NCBI RefSeq assembly: GCF_004337505.1
Contig: NZ_SJZI01000001.1
Coordinates: 87,977-151,976, forward strand
Direction of reading: 5' to 3'
Length of the DNA stretch: 64,000 nucleotides
Source: Flaviaestuariibacter flavus
GTDB taxonomy: Bacteria; Bacteroidota; Bacteroidia; Chitinophagales; Chitinophagaceae
Both the position numbers and the translations under genes were made by a program. Shown one piece after another: positions 8,198 to 16,769 of this stretch. Each line of letters starts with the position of its first letter. The stretch's first letter is position 1. A model generated the notes under the pieces. The model searched no databases. It was not told the origin of the DNA and saw only the letters and a program-made list of their open reading frames with translations.

Positions 8198-9358
8198 CTA
8201 TTGGAACATCTTGTCTACGATCTCGAATGTCGGCGCGGCGTTTCGTCCGTCGTCCACCGGTACGTTCATCAGGGCAATGGCCTTGTAACGCAGCTCGTAC
8301 ATCAGCGCGATCGACTGCTGCATTTTCTCCGGCTTTCCGTTCACCGCAAGATTAATATTGGCGATCAGGTCGGTGTAAGCCTGGTTGAACGATTGTGCCA
8401 GCGCGAACACCTCCGGGCGGCGCTCGTATTGCTTCATCGTAGGGTTGTGCAGCAGTGGATACACTGCGTTCCAGTCTACGCGCAGCGGGCCTCCCGTCGG
8501 CTTTGCCGGGTGGTCGTGCTCACGGTAATAGCTTTCTTCGTCTATTTCCTTAAAGCGGAAGTAATGTGCATACTCGATGCCTTCGCCGAAGCGGATGTGG
8601 TCGCCGTCGAGTATGGTGCCGTCGATGCCTTCACCCTGGCCTTCGATTTCGTCGATAACGAGACGTGCTCCCGCCAGGTCGTATACGGGCACGATCTGGC
8701 CGCCGCTCCCATAGTATTCACCCGCCTGCACCTGCAGCTTCGGGTCGCCCGTGAAAATGGTGTCCTCGGGATTCCCGGCTTTCGCTTCGTGCTCGAGTCG
8801 CTCGATGGCCTCGCGGAGCGCTTCATAAAAGGCGCCGATGGTGGGGTAGAGGCGTTTGACGCGGGCTTTCAAAAGTCCTTCAGGCATTTCTTTCGGTGGT
8901 TGCGGCAGCTCGATCCGCATAAACGTTTTGATCGCTTCGCGGGAGAAGGGCAGCAGTCCTACCTCGAAGTCGGGAACGATGCGCGGCAGTGCCGTCGGGT
9001 AGGAGAGGGTGGCGGCGGCTTTATTGACATCGGGCTTGCCGCCAACGGCGTTGATCAGGTTGGCCACCATGATCAGGTGCAGCATCTCCTCCACCACCAC
9101 GCTGCGGATGATGCGTACCGCCTCGGAGTTGGCGCCTTCGCGGATTGAATAGAGGGCGGTCAGGTAGGGGGGTATCGTGGAAAGCTCCAGCTGCATGGCA
9201 TCCTGCAGCTCCTCGCGCAGGTCTTCGATCGTTTCGATGCGATCGCCGGCAGGCTCGGCCATTAATACCGCCTTCCCTTCGGCACGGGCTTCCTGCCGTA
9301 CGGCGGATGGCGTCAGCTTATGCCGTTGCGGGTTGTTGTTTTGGAACAGTGGTGACAT
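8198..9358 (-). CDS. Ferritin-like protein of the VioB/iminophenyl-pyruvate dimer synthase type
   Basis: This protein has 386 residues. ATG 9358 (MSPLFQNNNPQRHKL) is preferred over the long extension to 9571, which would run deep into the GMC gene. Residues from about 40 on show the ferritin-like helices found in the VioB/RebD-related domain: QDAMQLELSTIPPYLTALYS, then VVEEMLHLIMVANLINAVGG with E and ExxH metal ligands. The family includes iminophenyl-pyruvate dimer synthases of bisindole pathways, but stand-alone ferritin-like copies occur widely and most have no known reaction. The start overlaps the end of the GMC gene by 41 bp, so the two are coupled. It probably binds an iron or di-iron centre in the cytoplasm; the substrate is unknown. 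Confidence 0.8.
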   Translation of the reverse strand: MSPLFQNNNPQRHKLTPSAVRQEARAEGKAVLMAEPAGDRIETIEDLREELQDAMQLELSTIPPYLTALYSIREGANSEAVRIIRSVVVEEMLHLIMVANLINAVGGKPDVNKAAATLSYPTALPRIVPDFEVGLLPFSREAIKTFMRIELPQPPKEMPEGLLKARVKRLYPTIGAFYEALREAIERLEHEAKAGNPEDTIFTGDPKLQVQAGEYYGSGGQIVPVYDLAGARLVIDEIEGQGEGIDGTILDGDHIRFGEGIEYAHYFRFKEIDEESYYREHDHPAKPTGGPLRVDWNAVYPLLHNPTMKQYERRPEVFALAQSFNQAYTDLIANINLAVNGKPEKMQQSIALMYELRYKAIALMNVPVDDGRNAAPTFEIVDKMFQ

Positions 9359-11279
9359 GCTTGTTTTTTTCAAGTTCTTGAAGAATGTTTTCGGCGGTCT
9401 TGAAGGTGAGCGCGGCCATCGTAAGCGTCGGGTTAGACGTGCCCAGCGTCGGCATATTGCCGCAGCCAACCAGGTACAGGTTCGAGTGATCCCAGGTGCG
9501 GCCGTTGTGATCAACCACAGAGTCCGACCTGCGGCTGCCCATACGGTGCGTTCCCACAATATGACCGGCACCCCAGAAGTTGTACAGGCGTCCCTTCCAG
9601 GTCACGAGCTCGTTGCGGAACGCACTGGTGTTGTAATCGGTCTGGTCATCCACACCCATTTTGTTGAACAGCTGGCGCGATACTTCCCAGGCGGCTTCGA
9701 AGGCTTTTTGCTCGTACCCGGTAACACTGTACTGGATCACGGGCTTGTAGTTGCCTAGCTGGTCGCGGTACTGCGGGTCGATCGTAACGCGGTTCTCCGG
9801 GTGCGGTGCCTGCTCGATCTCGAAATGCACCAGCAATTGCCGGCTGATGTTTTCGCTAACGGCCTCGCGGAGCGCTTTGCCATAGAGTCCCTGTTCGAGC
9901 TTTTGCTGCAGTATTGCGTCGGTGCCGATGCCGGGATACGACCAGCCCCAGTTGTCAATGGGCGAGATCCAGGCGGCGTGTTCCTTGCGGAAGGTGCCGT
10001 CGCGGAAGGTGGGAATATTGGTGGTGGAACCCGGGCCGCGGTACGGGTATACCGGCTGCGGAAACAGGCCCCAGGTCAGCATCACGAGGTGGTCCATCAG
10101 GTTGCGTCCCACCTGGTCGCTTGAGTTGGCGGCACCGGAAGCCAGGAGCAGCTTTGCGTTTTCAATGGCGCTGCAGCCCAGCACATAATACTTCCCTTTT
10201 GCAACCGCAGTCTCATACACGATCGCATTGTCGTAGGAGTAGGTCTTGTACTCAATACCCGTGACCTCGGTTCCATCCTCCGAAAGCAGCACCCGTGACG
10301 CGACCGCCTGTGTGCGTATCTCCAGCAGCTTCGCATCGGCCTGCTGCAGGGTCTTCAGCGCATTGTATTTTGCCTGCACGGGGCAGATCGGAACGCAGCT
10401 CGAATTGCCTTCGCAGCGCTGGCCCGTGTAGGGATCCCACAAGGAGCCGATCGGGGCATAATGATGCGGGTGCCTGCCTTTACCGGCAGGCACCAGACGC
10501 AGGCGGCCCGGTTCCTTTCCCTCCCCGGCCTCCCAGCGCACGCCGGTAAAGGCATATTCCGGGTTGGCGGCAGCATTGCGCCCCTGTGGGGTGGGGACGA
10601 ACTCCAGCGGGTAGTGCCGGTCGCCGACACGCACGACCAGCCCGGTGGCCGCAGCCATCACCTGCTTGTCGAGGTAGCTTTGCGGGATCGGTTCCATCGG
10701 GAATACATAGCCGGAGCCGTAGTTGGCGCGGCTCACGCCGGGACCGCGTTGCGCATCCACATCGCCCGCCACGCCGATCTCGTTTTCCGCCAGCTCGTAG
10801 TAATGCTTCAGGTCGTCGTAGCTGATGGGCCAGTCGACGCCGGCGCCGTAGAGCGACTGCATTCGGAAGTCGTTCGGGAGCATCCGCGGTGTGGAGCCAA
10901 GCCAGTGCATTGTTGTGCCGCCTGGCCCGCGCATATTATCGCTGGCGAAGGGCACGGGGCCTTTCTGCACCAGGTAGCCCGCGGTGGAAGGCTCGGCGGG
11001 GTTGGTGATCTTGCGGATATCGAGCACATCGGAGGATGGCGCTACCGGCAGGTTGGGGTAGGGCGAATTGGGCACCTTAGCTGCCTTCATATAGAAGGTG
11101 TTGAGGTATTCCTGGTAGGTGCGGTAGCTGCCGGCCTTTGTAAGCGCGATGCCTGCTTTTAAGCCCGCTTCGAGCAGCAGCACCCGCCTGCCGGCGCGGG
11201 TGAGGGTCTTGGCCATGATGGCGCCGGAAATACCGGAGCCGACGATCACGACGTCGTATTCGGGTAAGTGCTCACTCAT
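9318..11279 (-). CDS. GMC-family FAD dehydrogenase, catalytic subunit with Fe-S motif
   Basis: This 653-residue protein starts with ATG 11279, which overlaps the upstream stop codon as ATGA. The N-terminal dinucleotide fold VVIVGSGISGAIMAK (10-24) binds FAD. The C-terminus holds the GMC active-site region (GTHRMG, then GCGNMPTLGTSNPTLTMAAL). C289, C295 and C299 form a CX5CX3C motif, the spacing of the 3Fe-4S ligands in bacterial FAD glucose dehydrogenase alpha subunits. Together with the small subunit upstream this looks like a two-subunit sugar, alcohol or polyol dehydrogenase. There is no signal peptide and no cytochrome c subunit in the operon, so the electron acceptor is unclear. The substrate cannot be read from the sequence. 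Confidence 0.88.
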   Translation of the reverse strand: MSEHLPEYDVVIVGSGISGAIMAKTLTRAGRRVLLLEAGLKAGIALTKAGSYRTYQEYLNTFYMKAAKVPNSPYPNLPVAPSSDVLDIRKITNPAEPSTAGYLVQKGPVPFASDNMRGPGGTTMHWLGSTPRMLPNDFRMQSLYGAGVDWPISYDDLKHYYELAENEIGVAGDVDAQRGPGVSRANYGSGYVFPMEPIPQSYLDKQVMAAATGLVVRVGDRHYPLEFVPTPQGRNAAANPEYAFTGVRWEAGEGKEPGRLRLVPAGKGRHPHHYAPIGSLWDPYTGQRCEGNSSCVPICPVQAKYNALKTLQQADAKLLEIRTQAVASRVLLSEDGTEVTGIEYKTYSYDNAIVYETAVAKGKYYVLGCSAIENAKLLLASGAANSSDQVGRNLMDHLVMLTWGLFPQPVYPYRGPGSTTNIPTFRDGTFRKEHAAWISPIDNWGWSYPGIGTDAILQQKLEQGLYGKALREAVSENISRQLLVHFEIEQAPHPENRVTIDPQYRDQLGNYKPVIQYSVTGYEQKAFEAAWEVSRQLFNKMGVDDQTDYNTSAFRNELVTWKGRLYNFWGAGHIVGTHRMGSRRSDSVVDHNGRTWDHSNLYLVGCGNMPTLGTSNPTLTMAALTFKTAENILQELEKNKHVTTVPKQQPATA

Positions 11280-11716
11280 GGCTTTGCGGTTTGAAGTGAA
11301 AGAAAGGGTGCCGGTGGCAAGCCCCAGGAGCCATAGCCGGGCTGCTTCGCGCCGGGGGGGTGCGTGCCGGCGGCCGGCCAGATCAGTCCCTGCACATAGG
11401 CCTGCGGCGACACCGGGCTGCCGTTCCAGTTGCCGAGATACCAAAGGTTGATGATGGCTACAGCCAGCCCGTTGTAGCAGGCTCCGGGCAGCAGGTTCTT
11501 GCGCACGGCAATGGCCTGGTCGCTCCCCTCGAAGTGCAGCACTTCCGCTGCTTCCTCATAAAATGCCGCAAGCACATCCGGCGCCAGGCGGAATTGCTCC
11601 TGCACGAACTTGAAATAGAATTCCGCCATCCCCGTGCCCTCAAGCTCGGCGCGGTTGAAGCCGGTGAGGAGCACGGAAATGTCGAGAAAGCTTTCGATAG
11701 ATGGCTTCATGGTCAT
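11276..11716 (-). CDS. FAD-dehydrogenase small (gamma) subunit, FAD-SLDH type
   Basis: This 146-residue protein resembles the small subunit of membrane-bound FAD sorbitol/glucose dehydrogenases (PF12318-like). It has an N-terminal FLDISVLLTGFNRAEL helix, FYEEAAEVLHFEG in the middle and an IINLWYLGNW motif before a Pro/Gly-rich tail. In characterised complexes this subunit is a chaperone that carries the Tat signal for export of the catalytic subunit. Here no twin-arginine or other signal peptide is present, so the complex probably stays in the cytoplasm. Its stop overlaps the GMC start (ATGA) and its start overlaps the stop of the lipocalin-like gene, which fits a fixed stoichiometry. Confidence 0.78.
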   Translation of the reverse strand: MTMKPSIESFLDISVLLTGFNRAELEGTGMAEFYFKFVQEQFRLAPDVLAAFYEEAAEVLHFEGSDQAIAVRKNLLPGACYNGLAVAIINLWYLGNWNGSPVSPQAYVQGLIWPAAGTHPPGAKQPGYGSWGLPPAPFLSLQTAKP

Positions 11717-12633
11717 TCGTTTACTTTAATAAGCGTGTTAACGGTGACGTGCGGCCAGTTGATCGGTGCCTTAGACCCTGTTGCAGGGAATACCAGGTTG
11801 ATCGTTTGCGTGTATTGCAACTGCAGTCCGGCCCCGGCGATATCGGAAACGGCGTCCAGGTTTTCAATCCAGAAGATCGAGTCCATCTGCGTGGCATCAA
11901 TGTTCTGCTGGATGAAGGGAATATTGAGGATGCCGCCATTGCTGTGCGTGGTGGAGAACTGCAGTGTGGTCATGGCGTTGATCTTACGGTCGCCGAGGCG
12001 GCTGCGCAGGATGGTGTTCGGGTCCACCTGGTTGAAGCCGGGGAATTGCGGACGATCGTAGATGTCGGAGTAGCCAAGCGGTAAACGGCCGCCGCCTACC
12101 AGTGTCGGCTTCGTGCTGGCTACCGCAAAGAAGTCGTTGTTGGGCGGAACTGCCTCGCTCGACTGGCCGAGCGCCAGCAGCGCATTGCCGTGGGGGATGG
12201 TGGCCAGGCGCACTACGTCGAAGCCGTCGTTGAAATTCTTTACGTTGAGAAAAAGACCGCGTTCGCCATGGATCATCGTTCCTTTTGCAAAGCCGCGCTG
12301 CTGGCAGAAATCCGTATCGCAGTCGCTGATGATGATCTGCTCGTACATCAGCCCGGTGATCGATTGCACGGCGCCGGTGGAGTCGGTCTTGCCGGCGAAA
12401 GGCCCGCGGTTGAGCGCCACCACTACGGGCTTGAAGGAAAGCGTTTCCACGTAAGGAATCACCTCGAGCACAAAACCGCTCTGCCCCGGCACTGCGATAA
12501 CGTTCCAGCCGTCGCCTGGCTTGCTTTTCCAGGTGCCTTCAAGCGCGGTGAGGGGCCCGAGGTCTACCTTGTCTTCTTCGGTTTCGCTGATGAACTTAAT
12601 GCCCATGCCGAATTGTTGCAGCGTTTGTTCCAT
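11713..12633 (-). CDS. Lipocalin-like/heme-binding-like conserved protein
   Basis: This 306-residue protein is the first gene of the four-gene operon. It has no signal peptide. The N-terminal LGPLTALEGTWKSKPGDGWN recalls the opening strand of nitrobindin/FABP-like barrels (G-x-W), and the rest is rich in beta-strand patterns (GFVLEVIPYVETLSF, GLMYEQIIISD, HGERGLFLNV). I do not recognise a catalytic site. Homologues are usually labelled heme-binding or hypothetical. In context it may be a ligand-binding or co-substrate protein for the GMC dehydrogenase and the ferritin-like protein. Its stop overlaps the start of the small-subunit gene by four bases (ATGA). Confidence 0.6.
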   Translation of the reverse strand: MEQTLQQFGMGIKFISETEEDKVDLGPLTALEGTWKSKPGDGWNVIAVPGQSGFVLEVIPYVETLSFKPVVVALNRGPFAGKTDSTGAVQSITGLMYEQIIISDCDTDFCQQRGFAKGTMIHGERGLFLNVKNFNDGFDVVRLATIPHGNALLALGQSSEAVPPNNDFFAVASTKPTLVGGGRLPLGYSDIYDRPQFPGFNQVDPNTILRSRLGDRKINAMTTLQFSTTHSNGGILNIPFIQQNIDATQMDSIFWIENLDAVSDIAGAGLQLQYTQTINLVFPATGSKAPINWPHVTVNTLIKVNE

Positions 12634-13082
12634 ATGTTTTGGTTTTTGATGAACGGACTTGCAGCCCTTAGCGGGCGGAGCGGTGTTCTTCGGCAGGCGT
12701 TCGTTTCAGGGGGTAGAGAGACAGTTGGCTACAGGATCATTTTCGCAACTACAAGGTCTGAAAACATTTTGGTATGCCGGCTCGGTATTTATACGGAATT
12801 TTTGCATCGTAAAAACCACATGCTGACAAACCGTGCTCAGCCCTTAATGAGGTCCGGTCTTCGGAACCGAATTCCGGCGCCTTTACCCCGCAAGACGCCC
12901 GCATCGGCGTTTCCGCCAGCATGGCGGTATTATCAGCCCCAAAGCGGCCCGCAGTGTTACCGGCAACTACACTCAACCGCCTCGTGCAACACCCGGAGGT
13001 GCCCGCGCCCGACGTGGCCCATGAGCTGCACTACTTTGTGCCTAACCCCTGACCCTTTGTGAAAGGACAGTAACTTGCTCCA
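12634..13082. other. Intergenic region with weak open frames on both strands
   Basis: These 449 bp separate the leftward oxidoreductase operon from pulA. Two short frames stand out and neither is a firm gene. A minus-strand frame at 12749-12976 reads 75 residues, Ala/Gly-rich and ending AGIPKCFQTL. A plus-strand frame is open from about 12813 to the stop at 13050-13052, with ATG at 12921 and an end reading HELHYFVPNP. Their overlap suggests a repeat element or gene remnant. The promoters of both flanking operons must also lie here; I could not place them confidently. Confidence 0.35.
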
Positions 13083-15068
13083 ATGAAAGCCGCATCTGTC
13101 TTTTTCCTTTTTCTTGCCCTGTCTTTTACTGCCCGCAGCCAGCCGGCGCCCTACCGGCCCGAGGAGTGGCCCGTTTACAACGGCACCGACCTTGGTGTGC
13201 GCTATGCACCCCGCGAAACGCGGTTCCGCGTGTGGGCACCGAGGGCATCTTCCGTCACCCTGCGGCTGTACAAGGCGGGCGAAGGCGGCGATGTGCTGCA
13301 GACCGTCAGCCTTTCAAGGGGGGAGGGGGGCACCTGGTATGCCCTTGTTGACGGCGACCAGAAAAACCGCTACTATACCTTCCAGATGGTACACGACGGC
13401 AAGACTTCGCTCGAAGTACCCGATGCCTATGCGATCGCCGTTGGCGTCAATGGCCGCCGCGGCATGATCGTAAACCCAAAGAAACTAACGCCGGATGGCT
13501 GGGCGAAAGACAAACGCCCCGCACTGAAAAACGCAACCGATATCGTACTGTACGAATTGCATGTGCGCGACCTTTCCATGAACGCGAATTCCGGTATCCG
13601 CAACAAGGGAAAATACCTCGGTCTTATTGAATCGGGAACGCATAGCCCGCAGGGCGCCGTAACCGGCGTCGATCACATCCGCGCACTCGGCGTTACCCAT
13701 GTACACCTGCTGCCTTCTTTCGATCACAACTCGATTGATGAAAGCAAGGCGCTGGCTCCATTCAACTGGGGCTACGACCCGCTTAATTACAATGTGCCCG
13801 AGGGCAGCTATGCCACCAACGCCGCTGATGGCCGCGTTCGGGTGAAGGAGTTTCGGCGCATGGTGCAGGGCCTCCACCAGAAAGGATTGCGCGTTGTGAT
13901 GGACGTTGTATACAACCACACAAGTGATATTGAACATTCGGTATTCCACCAGTTTGCGCCCGGCTATTTTCACCGACAGTGGCCCGACGGCAAATGGGGC
14001 AACGGCTCGGCCTGCGGCAACGAAACAGCTTCCGAACGCGCCATGATGCGGAAGTTCATGATCGAGTCGGTGCTTTACTGGGCGAAGGAATACCATATCG
14101 ACGGCTTCCGCTTCGACCTCATGGGGCTGCACGATATAGAAACGATGAATGCCATCAGCGACGCACTGCATCGCCTTGACCCGACGATCTTTATTTATGG
14201 CGAAGGCTGGACGGCGGGCGACTCGCCGCTTCCGGAAGCGCAACGGGCCATTAAGAAAAATACGCCGCAGCTGCGCGGCATTGCCGCCTTCAGCGACGAT
14301 ATCCGCGATGCGCTCCGCGGACCGTTCAGCGATGATAAGGTGAGCGGATTTGTGAGTGGAAAAGCAGGCACCAAAGAAAGCCTCAAATTCGGCATCGTCG
14401 GATCCGTACAACATCCGCAGATCGACTACAAAAAGGTATCCTATTCAAAAGCGCCCTGTGCAAAGGAGCCGGCGCAGACGATCAACTATGTTTCCTGCCA
14501 CGACGATCCCACGCTCTTCGACCGCATCCGGCTTTCCAATCCCGGCATCAGCGAAGATGACCAGATCCGGATGGACAAGCTTGCGCAAACCGCGGTACTT
14601 ACAGCGCAGGGGGTGAGCTTCCTGCATGCCGGTGAAGAAATGCTCCGTACCAAAGGGCTCCGGCACAACACGTATAACGCTCCCGATTCGGTGAATGCAC
14701 TCGACTGGTCGCGCAAGACGAAGTACGCGCCGGTTTTTGCCTATTACCAGGGGCTTATTGCGCTTCGCAGGCAGCACCCGGCCTTTCGGCTTCCGACCGC
14801 TGTCCTGGTCCGTGAGCACCTTCGGTTTATCGATACCAACGATGACCTGCTGCTTGCCTACCGCCTACAAAATGCACCGGGCGACAGCTGGCGCGATATC
14901 GTGGTACTGTTGAACGGTGATGAAAACGCGAAGTCGTTCCGCCTGCCCGAAGGCAGCGGCTGGAAGCTGGCCGCCGACGGCAACTCGGTGCAGCTTGCCG
15001 GGGCGCAGCGCACCGTGACAGGAACCGTTCGCGTACCGGCAAATACCGGCTGGGTACTTTTCCGGTAA
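13083..15068 (+). CDS. pulA: Type I pullulanase (GH13), exported
   Basis: This 661-residue enzyme hydrolyses alpha-1,6 branches of pullulan, starch or glycogen. It has a signal peptide at 1-19 (cleavage near ARSQP), an N-terminal CBM48-like beta domain (about 40-135: RFRVWAPRASSVTLRLY), and the GH13 barrel from about 150. The barrel shows the type I pullulanase signature FNWGYDP at 227-233, VVMDVVYNHT at 271-280, nucleophile D345 in GFRFDLMG, acid/base E374 in YGEGW and H473/D474 in SCHDD. A C-terminal beta domain follows. The protein is complete and near the usual length. No SusC/SusD partners adjoin, so it acts alone here, probably in the periplasm or at the cell surface. Confidence 0.93.
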   Translation: MKAASVFFLFLALSFTARSQPAPYRPEEWPVYNGTDLGVRYAPRETRFRVWAPRASSVTLRLYKAGEGGDVLQTVSLSRGEGGTWYALVDGDQKNRYYTFQMVHDGKTSLEVPDAYAIAVGVNGRRGMIVNPKKLTPDGWAKDKRPALKNATDIVLYELHVRDLSMNANSGIRNKGKYLGLIESGTHSPQGAVTGVDHIRALGVTHVHLLPSFDHNSIDESKALAPFNWGYDPLNYNVPEGSYATNAADGRVRVKEFRRMVQGLHQKGLRVVMDVVYNHTSDIEHSVFHQFAPGYFHRQWPDGKWGNGSACGNETASERAMMRKFMIESVLYWAKEYHIDGFRFDLMGLHDIETMNAISDALHRLDPTIFIYGEGWTAGDSPLPEAQRAIKKNTPQLRGIAAFSDDIRDALRGPFSDDKVSGFVSGKAGTKESLKFGIVGSVQHPQIDYKKVSYSKAPCAKEPAQTINYVSCHDDPTLFDRIRLSNPGISEDDQIRMDKLAQTAVLTAQGVSFLHAGEEMLRTKGLRHNTYNAPDSVNALDWSRKTKYAPVFAYYQGLIALRRQHPAFRLPTAVLVREHLRFIDTNDDLLLAYRLQNAPGDSWRDIVVLLNGDENAKSFRLPEGSGWKLAADGNSVQLAGAQRTVTGTVRVPANTGWVLFR

Positions 15069-15196
15069 AGTCTACATTTTGGTGAACTAAGTGTCCGCGG
15101 CTATTTTGGATCAGCCCCATTCATGAATAGCGCTTTTCCAACCACGATGAGCAGCGCCCGGTAACCGCCGCCGTGCGCCGCCTCGTACGTGCGTAA

Positions 15197-15530
15197 ATGG
15201 CGGTGACGCTGGTACTCCTCTTCCTGGTGCTTTTCTTCTCACCGCAACTGTCGGTGGGCCGGCGGCAGCCCTGGCCGTTTTTCTGCTGTTGAGCCTGTTT
15301 GAACCCGGGGCCATCCCCGAGCAGCGCCGCTGGGTGTTTTACCTCGATTTCACACGCCTGCTGCCTGCCGGCTTCGCTGTCTTTTCTTTTACCCAAACCC
15401 CGCCGTGCGGGCATTTACGCTCGGGCTCGCCACCATGCTGCTGTTTTACCGAACCCTGCGGCAGCATATTGCCAGCTCTTGTACGGGGCATAAAACGGCA
15501 TTATTCTTTCGGCTTTTTCGGAAAGAGTAG
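15197..15530 (+). pseudogene. Frameshifted remnant of a small membrane protein
   Basis: Three frames together give a coherent hydrophobic protein. From ATG 15197 it reads MAVTLVLLFLVLFFSPQLSV, then shifts to a frame reading ALAVFLLLSLFEPGAIPEQR and on to DFTRLLPAGFAVFSFTQ. After a C-rich tract near 15400 a third frame continues AVRAFTLGLATMLLFYRTL to the stop at 15528-15530. None of the single frames is a sensible protein alone. Two frameshifts explain the region better than three independent genes. The ancestral function is not recognisable. The remnant ends two bases before pcm, so it may once have been cotranscribed with it. Confidence 0.45.
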
Positions 15531-15532
15531 TT

Positions 15533-16186
15533 ATGGAAGCAAACCCGTCCGGTGGGTTCGGCGCGCAGCGTGCCGCCCTGGTAAACGCATTGCGGGAAAA
15601 GGGCATCCGCGATGAGCAGGTGTTATTGGCAATCGGCGCGGTACCGCGCGAGCGTTTTGTTTTGCCGGAAAACAGTGATGTTGCCTATGAGGACATCGCG
15701 CTCCCCTTTGTTGAAGGGCAAACCGTTTCGCAACCCTTTACCGTTGCCTATCAAACCGAGTTGCTCGAGCTGCAACCAGGGATGCGGGTGCTCGAGATCG
15801 GCACCGGCAGCGGCTACCAGGCCGCCGTGCTTGCACAGCTTTCGGTGTCGGTGTACAGCATTGAGCGGATCCGCGCGCTCTTCGACCGTCTTGCGGGCGC
15901 CGGCCTCGGTGAATTTTTTCCCAACGTCACCTTTCTGTACGGCGATGGCAATGAAGGCTACCCGCCCGCCGCACCTTTTGACCGGATATTACTGACCGCG
16001 GCTGCTACGGCCGTGCCGGAAACCCTGCTGCGGCAACTGGCGCCCGACGGCATGTTGCTGGCACCGATTGGCGCGCACGGCGCCTCGCAGGAAATGACCC
16101 GCTTTGAAAAAGACAGCCGGGGAAACATTACCGAGCGAGAGTTTGGGTCCTTCCGTTTTGTTCCATTGATCCGGGGTGCGAACTGA
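15533..16186 (+). CDS. pcm: Protein-L-isoaspartate O-methyltransferase
   Basis: This 217-residue, full-length enzyme methylates L-isoaspartyl residues of damaged proteins with S-adenosylmethionine so that they can revert to aspartate. It shows the PCMT motifs: VPRERFVLP near 38-45, the GQTVSQPFTVAYQTELL substrate/SAM entrance at 62-79, SAM motif I LEIGTGSGYQA at 87-96, and DRILLTAAA with VPETLLRQLAPDG. It has no signal peptide and is cytoplasmic. The start lies two bases after a decayed membrane-protein gene, and a terminator-like hairpin (16303-16320) lies about 115 bp after the stop, though that hairpin has its T-run on the other strand. Confidence 0.95.
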   Translation: MEANPSGGFGAQRAALVNALREKGIRDEQVLLAIGAVPRERFVLPENSDVAYEDIALPFVEGQTVSQPFTVAYQTELLELQPGMRVLEIGTGSGYQAAVLAQLSVSVYSIERIRALFDRLAGAGLGEFFPNVTFLYGDGNEGYPPAAPFDRILLTAAATAVPETLLRQLAPDGMLLAPIGAHGASQEMTRFEKDSRGNITEREFGSFRFVPLIRGAN

Positions 16187-16294
16187 GATTTTTGAAACAG
16201 GCGATTGTTCCCCGGTCAATGCTATTCCGGTGGTACGGTAGCTATTGATAGACGTCCGGCGGCGGCTGCCGGATGGAAGTGGTATTGCCGGCAT

Positions 16295-16320
16295 AAAAAA
16301 ATCCCGCTAAGACTAGCGGG
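16295..16320 (-). terminator. Terminator-like hairpin, minus strand
   Basis: A 6-bp GC-rich stem (16303-16308 with 16315-16320) has an A7 run on its left, which gives a T7 tail on the minus strand. It would stop leftward transcription coming from the metallo-hydrolase gene at 16766-17611. Confidence 0.6.
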
Positions 16321-16403
16321 ACGTAACGATTGCTTGCTATATAAAAGTTTGTCAGTTCGGATACAAATGTAGCACCCCCGGAAGCCGCGCCGCTGACGCT
16401 TTA

Positions 16404-16769
16404 ATGGAACGCTTACGACGCCTAAAGGGTTCGTCGGATTTTGGAAGCCTTGACTGGCGTGCATTTGGGGCGATTTTCCGGCTGATGTCCAAGAAATGTT
16501 GCGGGGCCATAATAGGACACGGAAACGCCAACGAGAGCCACTACCTCCACCGTAAAAGCATTCCATTTGTATACCTTACCAACTCGGAGCTCGAGGAAGA
16601 CGCAGTGCGCGCCTATGACCTGATGGTGCAGGGCTTTTTTGTAAAGCCCCATTCGCCGAAAGAATTGCAAGAGGTCCTGTCTCAGATTTTGTCGTATTGG
16701 ACGCGGTCGCTGCAGCCCGATAACTACCTCCGTTTTCAAGCCCGGGCAAGCCTCGAGCGGCGTAGCTAG
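16404..16769 (+). pseudogene. Truncated CheY-like receiver fragment
   Basis: The 121-residue frame matches only the C-terminal half of a receiver domain: IPFVYLTNS (beta4 with the Thr/Ser), EEDAVRAYDLMVQGFFVKP (helix 4 to beta5 with the conserved Lys) and LQEVLSQILSYWTRS (helix 5). The first 50 residues show no acidic pocket and no phospho-acceptor Asp, and look like out-of-frame or unrelated sequence. It is probably a decayed stand-alone response regulator. A divergent functional protein cannot be excluded. Its last four bases overlap convergently with the stop of the metallo-hydrolase gene. Confidence 0.45.

Noticed and set aside
8135..9148. 337-codon plus-strand open frame
   Set aside because: It is antisense to the ferritin-like gene; its Val/Arg/His-rich composition is typical of a shadow.
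9359..9571. N-terminal extension of the ferritin-like protein
   Set aside because: The extra 71 residues are Arg/Trp/Pro-rich shadow sequence of the GMC gene; ATG 9358 gives a normal N-terminus and a coupled overlap.
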